NCBI GenBank assembly: GCA_903859795.1
Contig: CAIOOC010000408.1
Location: forward strand, 1-11,333
Reading direction: 5' to 3'
DNA length: 11,333 nt
DNA from: an uncultured Bacteroidia bacterium
GTDB taxonomy: Bacteria; Bacteroidota; Bacteroidia; Bacteroidales; Prolixibacteraceae
The notes beneath the pieces are model-generated. The model was not told the DNA's origin. It saw nothing but the letters and a program-made list of their open reading frames with translations, and ran no database searches. The position numbers and the translations under genes were made by a program. Positions 1 to 6,253 of the stretch are shown here, one piece after another (within the stretch, counting starts at the first letter, position 1; each line of letters opens with the position of its first letter).

Positions 1-461
1 GAGTTAGATTTCTTCAGATTTAAATTTTCACCTTTGGAGGTAATAAGTATGGGACCTTGTGGAGTGGAAGGGATCTGGATTTTTAAATTGGCAAAATCTT
101 GAAATACAATCCCCTTGTCCATATTGAAATAGACGACCAATCCTCCGATTACGGCAAAAATTAATGCAACTGCGGCATATCTCATCAAAGTATTAAGAAT
201 TAGTCTTCGCTTATTATGCGTTAATTCCCTGTTTAATCTTGAAGCAATGCGATTTTCAAGTTTCTCTTTTTCTGAAATACTAAGTGTATTATTTGTAAAC
301 CGGAGTTCAGTGAGGCGATCTTTGAGTTCTGTCAGCTGATCTTCCTCCTGGGGATTATCAATGATGTATTGTTTCCAATAGTTCTCAACTAACGGATTTG
401 TCTTGAATACCCACATTAAAAACTGTGGGTTCTCTATGAATTTTTGATCGAAATGGCTCAT
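1..461 (-). CDS. FecR-type anti-sigma factor, N-terminal part (cut by window edge)
   Basis: Reading from an ATG at 459-461 gives 153 codons open to the left edge, so the C-terminus is missing. Residues 1-90 are hydrophilic and mostly helical, starting MSHFDQKFIENPQFLMW, as in the cytoplasmic sigma-binding part of Bacteroidota FecR proteins. Residues about 94-112 form one membrane segment (MRYAAVALIFAVIGGLVV). The part after it (IQIPSTPQGPILITSKGENL) resembles the start of the periplasmic FecR domain. The family holds a cognate ECF sigma factor inactive until an outer-membrane TonB-dependent receptor signals. The upstream gene in the same direction is an ECF sigma factor, which fits. The unusual point is the 343-bp gap to that gene, where such pairs are usually close. 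There is no Shine-Dalgarno; the leader is A/T-rich. The family call is good; the partner and the signal are inferred. Confidence 0.82.
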   Translation of the reverse strand, partial: MSHFDQKFIENPQFLMWVFKTNPLVENYWKQYIIDNPQEEDQLTELKDRLTELRFTNNTLSISEKEKLENRIASRLNRELTHNKRRLILNTLMRYAAVALIFAVIGGLVVYFNMDKGIVFQDFANLKIQIPSTPQGPILITSKGENLNLKKSN

Positions 462-509
462 TAAATTTGGATTATATTGGTAAGAGTTTAAGAAATGGGA
501 AAAGGGACA

Positions 510-539
510 TTTTTTTGGATATTTTTTTTGAGATTTTTT
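510..539. other. Phased T-tracts (A-tracts on the minus strand) upstream of the FecR gene
   Basis: Three runs of 7, 8 and 6 T begin at 510, 522 and 534, a spacing of 12 bp and so close to one helical turn. They lie about 50-80 bp upstream of the FecR-type start codon. Phased A-tracts are known to bend DNA and can act as UP-like promoter elements. A role here is inferred, and simple A/T richness of the gap is the alternative. Confidence 0.3.
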
Positions 540-565
540 ACGCATCAAGCCAGTAAATTCGAAAA

Positions 566-596
566 TTGGCACTCGCTGTTTAAATATATATCTTTG
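566..596 (+). promoter_or_regulatory. Candidate Bacteroidota housekeeping-type promoter facing right
   Basis: TTG at 566-568, a 20-bp spacer, and TATCTTTG at 589-596 match the Bacteroidota promoter pattern (TTG, 19-21 bp, TAnnTTTG). It points right, against all protein genes of the window, and would start RNA near 603. No convincing gene follows. The RNA would cross a hairpin at 746-774 and, if not stopped, run antisense into the sigma factor gene. A chance match in A/T-rich DNA is possible. Confidence 0.35.
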
Positions 597-614
597 ATTC
601 ATGATTATCAAAGA
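591..614. promoter_or_regulatory. Inverted repeat overlapping the rightward promoter
   Basis: The perfect 8-bp arms TCTTTGAT (591-598) and ATCAAAGA (607-614) flank an 8-bp centre. The left arm covers the -7 element of the rightward promoter candidate and the right arm lies just past its expected start site. That placement suits an operator for a dimeric regulator, or a 5' hairpin in the RNA. No regulator can be named. Confidence 0.3.
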
Positions 615-738
615 CGTAATATTGAAACAATTATCTGATTTTAGGACGTTATGTCAAAATCATAAAGTAAATTTCTTATTTATGACGGAAAAGGGTCAAA
701 AGTATTTGTCTGATGATGCAGTTGATCCTGCTATGATT
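601..738 (+). other. Short rightward ORF, 45 codons; possible nucleotidyltransferase relic
   Basis: An ATG at 601 opens 45 codons to a TGA at 736-738, with 12 more codons in frame before a TAA. The stretch LSDFRTLCQNHKVNFLF resembles the N-terminal helix and first strand of small MNT-type nucleotidyltransferases (roughly LC-x2-H-x-V-x2-L[YF]). In that family GS and then a DxD metal motif follow directly. Here they are absent and the sequence changes to unrelated residues. The ATG would also lie just before the predicted RNA start of the nearby promoter, and no ribosome-binding signal is seen. It may be a remnant or chance; a functional protein is not supported. Confidence 0.15.
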
Positions 739-745
739 TGAGCAA

Positions 746-774
746 TTTTAAAGCGACACTTAAGTCCTTTAAAA
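746..774. terminator. Stem-loop between sigma factor and FecR genes
   Basis: TTTTAAAG (746-753) pairs with CTTTAAAA (767-774). After one unpaired C, GAC (755-757) pairs with GTC (764-766), leaving a six-base loop. This is an 11-bp, mostly A/T stem. It lies 30 bp past the sigma factor stop and about 285 bp before the FecR start. No clear U-run follows on either strand, so it is a weak terminator at best. It could lower readthrough from the sigma gene into the FecR gene, or end a rightward RNA started near 603. Confidence 0.3.
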
Positions 775-804
775 GAATAAGTTAAGTTGAAAATACAATA
801 AAAT

Positions 805-1422
805 TCATGCCTTCATTATTGCGCCACTACTCCTAAATATCACGAGCAATTCCATCAACTGGTTCCCATATTTGCCCCTCAAATGATCGAGAGTGCGGTA
901 AACCTGCTTCTTTACTGCATCGGAATTCATCCCTAGTAGCTGACCGATTTCAATATAATTAAGTCCGGTGCTGAATTTCAGGAAAAGTAACTCCCTTTTC
1001 AGCGGATCAAGGGTTTTAAGGATTAATTTGAGTTTTTCGACCCTCTGCCGATCCGATTCAAGATCGAAATCATCCTGTTCTATATTAAACTGCAGACCAA
1101 ATACTGCCATTTCATCTATTGGAAGAGTATCCGTTTTTTTGCTCTCCTTAAACCGATATAAGATTGAATTCCTGAGAGACTTAAATAAATAAAATTCAAT
1201 GTATTCAGGGTGATGAAGGTTAGGGTTAAGCCGTTGAAGATCAATGAAGATATCCTGAATGCAATCTTTAACAAGTTCCCGGTCGCGGGTTATCTTGCTG
1301 CCGTAAGCAAAAAGGGAATCGATAAACTCCTTATAGATTTCACTGAAGGCTTCCTGATCACCCGATCGAAAACGGGACCATACCTCCAGCCAATGAAGTC
1401 TTTCTTTGATTGAGTTTATCAC
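805..1422 (-). CDS. ECF-type RNA polymerase sigma factor
   Basis: The 205-residue protein has a region 2 domain at about 24-92 (acidic DCIQDIFIDLQ and the NSILYRFK stretch) and a region 4 helix-turn-helix at about 130-183, with the core YIEIGQLLGMNSDAVKKQVY. No region 1 or 3 is present, as expected for the extracytoplasmic-function group. Such factors direct RNA polymerase to a few promoters when released from an anti-sigma partner. The next gene in the same direction is a FecR-type protein, so the pair probably controls a TonB-dependent uptake locus beyond the left edge; that target is inferred. The start is GTG (1420-1422). No better in-frame start lies between it and an upstream TAA, and starting further in would cut into region 2. 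No Shine-Dalgarno is seen. A gap of 146 bp separates it from the GHL10 gene upstream. Confidence 0.9.
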   Translation of the reverse strand: MINSIKERLHWLEVWSRFRSGDQEAFSEIYKEFIDSLFAYGSKITRDRELVKDCIQDIFIDLQRLNPNLHHPEYIEFYLFKSLRNSILYRFKESKKTDTLPIDEMAVFGLQFNIEQDDFDLESDRQRVEKLKLILKTLDPLKRELLFLKFSTGLNYIEIGQLLGMNSDAVKKQVYRTLDHLRGKYGNQLMELLVIFRSSGAIMKA

Positions 1423-1568
1423 AAATATCGTAAAGTTGGTTTTCCAGTTCCTGGTAAGAAACGTCCAAAGATATTAAAAAATGTTTCTGAATAATTGGGT
1501 GGGAAAAATTTAACGCCGGCAATTCAATGAATGTAGAATCGATGAAAAGGGGAAAAAAACCTGGCGGA

Positions 1569-3278
1569 TTATTTAGTGTAAATGATTCTCCTTCCCCTAA
1601 CCTTGAACAGTTTAGAAAAGGAACTTTGGGAATTCCTATTGTTGGTTGAAACAACAGCAAACAATACCCTTGCCGGGTTTATCTCCGAATTCCTTTGAAC
1701 CAGAAACTTATTTTGATCGGTTTTGGTTAATATTCTTCGCCTGTACCCGCCTCCCTTTACCCGTTCAAAAATCATAACAACGAATTTCAGCCCGCCGGTT
1801 TTATTTGAAGAAGTCGTCATCCAGGAGATCTCACGGCCTTCGCGGGATTTTACGGCACTGAATTGTTCAGGAACAGGAAGATCTTTATCTATTGAAAATT
1901 TATATTTGAAACCTATGGAGTCGGATAGCGATTTTTTGTCAGCAATAATAAGCTTATCCTGAACAGAATCAGCCAAACCTTGATTGTCACTCCCAAAATT
2001 GTGTGATATATCTGCTATTTCCGGAATCTCAACCTTTGGTGGTAAAAGACTGCTGGTTAGTTCATTTAAGGCAATTTCCGAAAGTCTCGCAAGATGTGAC
2101 GCACTATAAAGGGCGAATCCTCCCACTTTTTCAAATTTTCGAAGGATACCGATTTGCTCACTGATCTCTTTGGGATTTGAAAATACCTTATCGACTCCAG
2201 TTGATTTGTATAATGCCTGTCCGACATAGACCGGCTTTCCAAAACTATGATCGCTCCACCATTTTACCATTACCTCAAAATCACCAAACTTGTTTCCCTG
2301 TTCCCAGTAAATTTGTGGAATGACATAATCTATCCAGCCGTTTGCAAGCCATTTGTAGACATCGGCGTATAAATCATCATACGAACTTGTGCCCCTCACT
2401 CCGGGAGAGCCATTCGGATCGTTGCTTTTATTCCTCCAGATACCAAACGGACTTACACCCAGTCTAAGGGTTGGCTTTACCGACTTTATACTGTCATGAA
2501 TCGAGGAAATAAACTGGTTGATATTACTTCGCCGCCAGTCCCCTTGTCTGGCCGGATAAAATCCTTTCCCATATTGACGGAAGATCTTCTGATCGGGATA
2601 ATTTATTCCTGCGACCGGGTATGGGTAAAAATAATCATCAAAGTGTATTGCATCGACGTCGTATTTCCTGACTATCTCCATAATTACCTTGTTTACATGT
2701 TCTCTGACCTGTGGAATGCCCGGGTCAAGGAATAGTTTATGGTCGTACTCATGAATATACTGAGGATTTCTGGCAGCAAAACTGCGCGGATCAAGTTTGT
2801 AAATTCCAAGATTTCTAACCCGGAACGGATTAAACCAGGCATGGAGCTCCATCCCTTTTGAATGACACAGTTCAATGGCATATTGCAACGGATCGAAGGC
2901 CGGGTAAGGGGGGAGTCCCTGTTTGGCGGTAAGAAAATACGACCATGGTTCCGTATCCGATGCATATAGGGCATCTGAGGCAGGTCGCACCTGGAAAATT
3001 ACGACGTTTAGATTAAGTTTTTGGATACGTTCGATCAGTTCATTCAATTCCCTTTTTTGAACTTCAACAGAAAGCCCGGGGGCTGAAGGCCAGTCGAGGT
3101 TATTGATAGTTGCTATCCAGACTCCGCGGAACTCTTTTTTGGGGGGATTATCAGCCAAGCACTCTGTAAGCGCGAAAATCTGCAGAAGCAATATGACTCT
3201 GCAGATTTGTCGCTGTAATGGATTAAAGAGCGCGATTAAAAATCGCGGAACCCGGTTCGGGGTCACTTTTAATCTCAA
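1569..3278 (-). CDS. Secreted family 10-like glycosyl hydrolase (GHL10/DUF187, DigH/YddW-like)
   Basis: The 569-residue protein has a basic N-region, a hydrophobic stretch (VILLLQIFALTECLA, about 28-42) and probable signal-peptidase cleavage before DNPPKK, so it should be exported. The GHL10 barrel spans about 48-400. It begins FRGVWIATINN and contains QVRP (97-100), HAWFNPFR (146-153), HFDDYFYPYP (212-221), GVSPFGIW (284-291) and PQIYW (321-325). The two Asp of HFDDY are plausible active-site residues. The C-terminal 130 residues look like a beta-rich accessory domain, possibly Fn3-like. The family includes E. coli DigH (YddW), which cleaves peptidoglycan strands stripped of peptides; substrate identity here is inferred. 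The TTG start overlaps the TGA stop of the preceding gene (TTGA), suggesting translational coupling. The N-region is long (27 residues), so a slightly internal start (e.g. GTG at codon 5) is possible. LTEC is a poor lipobox. Confidence 0.88.
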   Translation of the reverse strand: MRLKVTPNRVPRFLIALFNPLQRQICRVILLLQIFALTECLADNPPKKEFRGVWIATINNLDWPSAPGLSVEVQKRELNELIERIQKLNLNVVIFQVRPASDALYASDTEPWSYFLTAKQGLPPYPAFDPLQYAIELCHSKGMELHAWFNPFRVRNLGIYKLDPRSFAARNPQYIHEYDHKLFLDPGIPQVREHVNKVIMEIVRKYDVDAIHFDDYFYPYPVAGINYPDQKIFRQYGKGFYPARQGDWRRSNINQFISSIHDSIKSVKPTLRLGVSPFGIWRNKSNDPNGSPGVRGTSSYDDLYADVYKWLANGWIDYVIPQIYWEQGNKFGDFEVMVKWWSDHSFGKPVYVGQALYKSTGVDKVFSNPKEISEQIGILRKFEKVGGFALYSASHLARLSEIALNELTSSLLPPKVEIPEIADISHNFGSDNQGLADSVQDKLIIADKKSLSDSIGFKYKFSIDKDLPVPEQFSAVKSREGREISWMTTSSNKTGGLKFVVMIFERVKGGGYRRRILTKTDQNKFLVQRNSEINPARVLFAVVSTNNRNSQSSFSKLFKVRGRRIIYTK

Positions 3279-5260
3279 GGATAATATTTTACAAAAGCTT
3301 CCATCGCCTCATACTCGGCCATGCCAAGTTCATCATATAATCTGGCGGTGGCCCGGTTGCGTTGCTCTGCACGTTCCCAAAACTCACGGTCATCTTCACC
3401 CATAAACATTGCACCCTCTTTTTGAGACTGATGTCTAAGGATTGCTTCTCGCTTCCTGGTAAGTTCGATAGGACTGATTGGTACTGCCATCTCAATTTCG
3501 TCGGCCTCCCACTCTGCCCATGCTCCGCGGTATAACCATACCCAGCAATTTTTCATCCATGTTTTTTGCTTCAACTGCTCAAGGGCTATAAAGATTGCAT
3601 CAAGACATACCTTATGGGTTCCATGCGGATCTGCAAGGTCACCGGCTGCAAATATCTGATGCGGTTTTACCTCATTAAGAAGATTCATAATAATATTGAC
3701 ATCCGGCTCACTGATAGGAAGTTTTAATTTAAGTCCTGATTCATAAAACGGAAGATCAAGAAAATGGATGTTACTTTCAGGGATGCCAAAATAGCGCAGC
3801 GCAGAACGAGCCTCCATCCTTCTTATCAGACTCTTAACTTTCTTTAATTCAGGAATATCAACAATGTTCTCTTTTTTATTTTTTATAAAGGAGAGAACCT
3901 TTTGTTTTTGCTCGACTGCCTTTTGATTATTTTCGTCATAGTAGTCGATATATTCATAATGAAAGTCAAGGAATCGGGTTACATATTCATCCGAAACCGC
4001 ATAATTTCCAGACACCTGGTAGGCAACATGTACGTCATGGCCCTGTTCTACTAATCGAAGGAGGGTTCCACCCATTGAAATTACGTCATCATCGGGATGA
4101 GGGCTGAAAAGGACAACCCTTTTTCTGGCAGGCTCTGCACGCTCGGGCCTGAAGGTATCCTCAACACCAGGCTTTCCTCCTGGCCAGCCGGTGATTGTGT
4201 GTTGGAGGTCATTAAAGACTTTTATGTTTATTTTATGCTGTGCCCCGACAATTGCCAAAAGGTCGCTTAATCCATAATCATTATAGTCTTTCCCTGTGAG
4301 TTTTAAAATTGGTTTTTTTGTCTGACCACATAACCATAAAACGGCTTTACGAACCAGCCGGTCATCGGTCCAGTCTAAGCTATCTAAAAGCCAGGGGGTT
4401 CTAACCCTTATCAGTTGTGCAGAGGCACTGCTGTCGAGAATAAATTTCGCGTTGGGATGTAATTGAATAAAAGATGCCGGGATTAGGCTATCAGGATCTT
4501 CCTCAATTGCTTTCTGAATCACCTTAGCCTTGTACTCACCAAAAGCGCTCAAAATGATTTTGCGGGCATTCAGAATCGTATCGATTCCAATAGTAATAGC
4601 CCTGCGAGGAACATTGATAATTCCCTGAAACTGATTGGCATCTTCCTGTCTCGTTACAGTATCAAGTGTAATTATACGGGAATGGGTATTCCGCCCTGAG
4701 CCCGGCTCGTTAAACCCGATATGTCCGGTCCTGCCAATTCCGAGTAACATCAGATCAATACCTCCTGCCTCTTCGATCTTTTTCTCATATTCGCGGCAAT
4801 AATCATGAACAGTTTCAAGAACAATTGTACCGTCGGGGATATGAATATTTTTAGGATTTATATCAATATGATTGAACAGGTGAGTTCGCATATAATGATG
4901 ATAACTCTGAAACGAATGGGAAGAAATAGGATAGTATTCGTCTATGTTAAATGTAATTACATTCTTAAAACTAAGTCCATTTTCGCGATGCAGCCTGACA
5001 AGTTCAGCATATATTCCTATCTGAGTCGACCCTGTCGCAAGACCCAAAACACATTTTTCACCTTTTTTTTGCTTTTCAAGAATAAGCTCTGCAACTTCGG
5101 CTGCTACGGCAACCGCTGCCTCTGAACTTTCCGAATAAATATAAGTAGGTATTTTTTCGTACTTGGTAAGCATATCCCTGTGAGTCAAACTTGTAGGTAG
5201 GAATGACAAGGATGTGTCGAATATCGGATTTTTACTTTGTAATTTGAGTGAGAGATCCAT
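3275..5260 (-). CDS. nagB: Glucosamine-6-phosphate deaminase (NagB)-like / PIG-L (LmbE) deacetylase-like fusion
   Basis: This 661-residue protein joins two domains. The NagB-like half (about 31-290) has the phosphate-loop region GLATGSTQIG (73-82), FNIDEYY (104-110, Asp107) and GIGRTGHIGFNEPGS (174-188). NagB turns glucosamine-6-phosphate into fructose-6-phosphate and ammonia. His180 and Glu185 are kept, but Thr178 stands where E. coli NagB has Asp141. The PIG-L/LmbE-like half (about 380-661) has SPHPDDDVISMGG (metal ligands His388, Asp391) and DPHGTH (His549). Such enzymes remove acetyl groups from GlcNAc-containing molecules. This fusion is widespread in Bacteroidota. No signal peptide is seen, so it acts in the cytoplasm. 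I chose the ATG at 5258-5260, as its N-terminal length fits relatives I recall; an in-frame GTG at 5302 would add 14 residues. The stop overlaps the GHL10 start by four bases, so the two genes are one operon. The exact substrate is uncertain. Confidence 0.9.
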   Translation of the reverse strand: MDLSLKLQSKNPIFDTSLSFLPTSLTHRDMLTKYEKIPTYIYSESSEAAVAVAAEVAELILEKQKKGEKCVLGLATGSTQIGIYAELVRLHRENGLSFKNVITFNIDEYYPISSHSFQSYHHYMRTHLFNHIDINPKNIHIPDGTIVLETVHDYCREYEKKIEEAGGIDLMLLGIGRTGHIGFNEPGSGRNTHSRIITLDTVTRQEDANQFQGIINVPRRAITIGIDTILNARKIILSAFGEYKAKVIQKAIEEDPDSLIPASFIQLHPNAKFILDSSASAQLIRVRTPWLLDSLDWTDDRLVRKAVLWLCGQTKKPILKLTGKDYNDYGLSDLLAIVGAQHKINIKVFNDLQHTITGWPGGKPGVEDTFRPERAEPARKRVVLFSPHPDDDVISMGGTLLRLVEQGHDVHVAYQVSGNYAVSDEYVTRFLDFHYEYIDYYDENNQKAVEQKQKVLSFIKNKKENIVDIPELKKVKSLIRRMEARSALRYFGIPESNIHFLDLPFYESGLKLKLPISEPDVNIIMNLLNEVKPHQIFAAGDLADPHGTHKVCLDAIFIALEQLKQKTWMKNCWVWLYRGAWAEWEADEIEMAVPISPIELTRKREAILRHQSQKEGAMFMGEDDREFWERAEQRNRATARLYDELGMAEYEAMEAFVKYYP

Positions 5261-5333
5261 AATTTGCATGAGTATTACGTATGAAATTTTAAAACATATC
5301 ACTATATGACAATCTGTATAGGTATAGAAGCTT

Positions 5334-5349
5334 TTCTTAATGTTAAGAA
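5334..5349. promoter_or_regulatory. Operator-like dyad upstream of the NagB-like gene
   Basis: TTCTTAA and TTAAGAA form perfect 7-bp arms around a 2-bp centre. The site lies about 75 bp upstream of the chosen ATG of the NagB/PIG-L fusion (about 32 bp from the alternative GTG). Compact dyads at this distance often bind dimeric repressors. Low complexity makes chance possible, and no regulator gene is nearby to pair with it. Confidence 0.25.
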
Positions 5350-5486
5350 TTTAATGATTTGCAGCTTGCTCTTTACTACTGGCGTCTAGCTTGGATTCCA
5401 TCAAAGAATTGACTTTTAATCTTAACCTTGTTCTGAAAAGAACGACTTACTTATGGCTAAATTTGCCAGCAGCTAATTGCCAACTG

Positions 5487-5504
5487 CTTCCGAAGCTTCG
5501 GGAG
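5487..5504. repeat. GC-rich palindrome (CCGAAGCTTCGG core)
   Basis: A perfect 12-bp palindrome (5490-5501) extends to 18 bp (5487-5504) with one T-G pair. It stands out in an A/T-rich gap about 85 bp past the DUF4294 stop. Similar CCGAAGCTTCGGGA-type sequences occur between genes in various Bacteroidota genomes as far as I recall, so it may be a copy of a dispersed palindromic repeat. No U-run follows, so a classical intrinsic terminator is not supported, though a transcript end is possible. Confidence 0.3.
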
Positions 5505-5588
5505 AATACGAGCAATGTTTATGCTACTCACATTAAACATCAGAGAGTCAAACATGTTTATTACCGATGCGAAAATAGTGAAATTATT

Positions 5589-6215
5589 TTAATTAAACTC
5601 GCCTGATTTGTATCTCCTGATGATATGTTCGATCATTTTATTTTCTTCAGGATCATATTTTGAATTTAAATTTGCACCTGCCATAAAAGCCAAAGATTGC
5701 CAGATTAATGCATTAAATCCTCCCCGATACGACTTAATCAGATCATACGACGTCCTTCCGGTTTCGCGGTGTATAAGTTTCAGCAGTAACCTGCCTTGCT
5801 GCTCGTTCAGCATTTTAAGAGAATCGATATAGGTCTTATAGACATATTTCTGATACCATTTTATATATTTTTTCCTTTCAGCCTGATCGATTTGGCTGTT
5901 TTCGAACTGTGCATTTACAATTTTCAGTTCACTGCTAACTATCAATGCCAGAGGGTAAGTTTTCAATACATCAAGCTCCGTTTGATTGTATCTTTTCTCC
6001 TCTCTTTTATTCTTAAACTGATAAGGACCAATCTTTTCAATTGTGGCCAGGTTAAAATGGAGAATGCTGTCATGTGGAGGGAAAGTAAATCCTTTAAAAG
6101 TAGAATCTATCGCAGTTTTTCTCTGTTTTAGGGACTCAATTGGTTTATTCTGGGCGTTAGCCAAAAAGTTAATTGATAATAATACCGTAAGAGTCAGGGC
6201 TCTGGAAATAATCAT
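5589..6215 (-). CDS. Secreted DUF4294 protein of unknown function
   Basis: The 208-residue protein has a clear signal peptide (MIISRALTLTVLLSINFLANA, cleavage before QNKP). The DUF4294 region covers about 65-200: YQFKNKREEKRYNQTE, a tyrosine-rich charged helical middle, then the most conserved stretch QGRLLLKLIHRETGRTSYDL (140-159), followed by IKSYRGGFNALIWQ (160-173) and a YDPEE motif (187-191). The family is found mainly in Bacteroidota and has no established activity. The conserved His-Arg-Glu-Thr-Gly cluster could be functional but is not a known catalytic motif. It starts with ATG 38 bp after the GH3 stop, with no promoter match in that gap, so it may be the last gene of the TPR-GH3 operon. 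Export is well supported; the role is unknown. Confidence 0.85.
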   Translation of the reverse strand: MIISRALTLTVLLSINFLANAQNKPIESLKQRKTAIDSTFKGFTFPPHDSILHFNLATIEKIGPYQFKNKREEKRYNQTELDVLKTYPLALIVSSELKIVNAQFENSQIDQAERKKYIKWYQKYVYKTYIDSLKMLNEQQGRLLLKLIHRETGRTSYDLIKSYRGGFNALIWQSLAFMAGANLNSKYDPEENKMIEHIIRRYKSGEFN

Positions 6216-6230
6216 TTAAATTTTCAAGGT

Positions 6231-6244
6231 ATAATTATAATTAT
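6231..6244. other. A/T palindrome between GH3 and DUF4294 genes
   Basis: ATAATTATAATTAT is a perfect 14-bp palindrome in the 38-bp spacer, 16 bp before the DUF4294 ATG. It could be a weak pause or processing site or a regulator site, but pure A/T composition makes chance quite likely. Confidence 0.2.
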
Positions 6245-6253
6245 CAATTTTAT

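Larger units (their letters stand above)
5303..5588. other. Gene-free gap between the DUF4294 and NagB-like genes
   Basis: No convincing coding sequence lies here. A rightward 71-codon frame (5391-5606) and a leftward 32-codon frame have no family resemblance and no start signals. The gap holds three dyads: 5334-5349, the GC-rich palindrome 5487-5504, and AAACATGTTT at 5550-5559. There is also an imperfect stem (ATGTTTATG near 5516 against CATTAAACAT at 5531-5540). I found no TTG/TAnnTTTG pair with correct spacing on the minus strand, so the promoter of the NagB-like gene is not identified. Confidence 0.5.

Noticed and set aside
462..469. TAAATTTG on the plus strand
   Set aside because: The nearest upstream TTG leaves a 15-bp spacer, outside the pattern; such 8-mers are common in A/T-rich DNA.
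697..704. TACTTTTG on the minus strand as promoter of the FecR gene
   Set aside because: No TTG at the right spacing, and the expected RNA start would be more than 200 bases from the FecR ATG.
1466..1473. TATCTTTG on the minus strand as promoter of the sigma factor gene
   Set aside because: The -7 match is good and well placed, but no TTG lies 19-21 bp upstream, so only half a promoter is present.
1358..1660. Leftward 100-codon frame bridging the GHL10 and sigma factor genes
   Set aside because: It overlaps both genes out of frame and resembles no family I recognise. The GHL10 C-terminus and the sigma factor N-terminus explain the same DNA.
5458..5465. TAAATTTG on the plus strand in the gap before the NagB-like gene
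   Set aside because: The upstream TTG is 27 bp away, outside the 19-21 bp range, and no gene follows to the right.
5391..5606. Rightward 71-codon frame in the gene-free gap
   Set aside because: No family resemblance, no start signal; it runs through the palindrome and into the end of the DUF4294 gene on the other strand.
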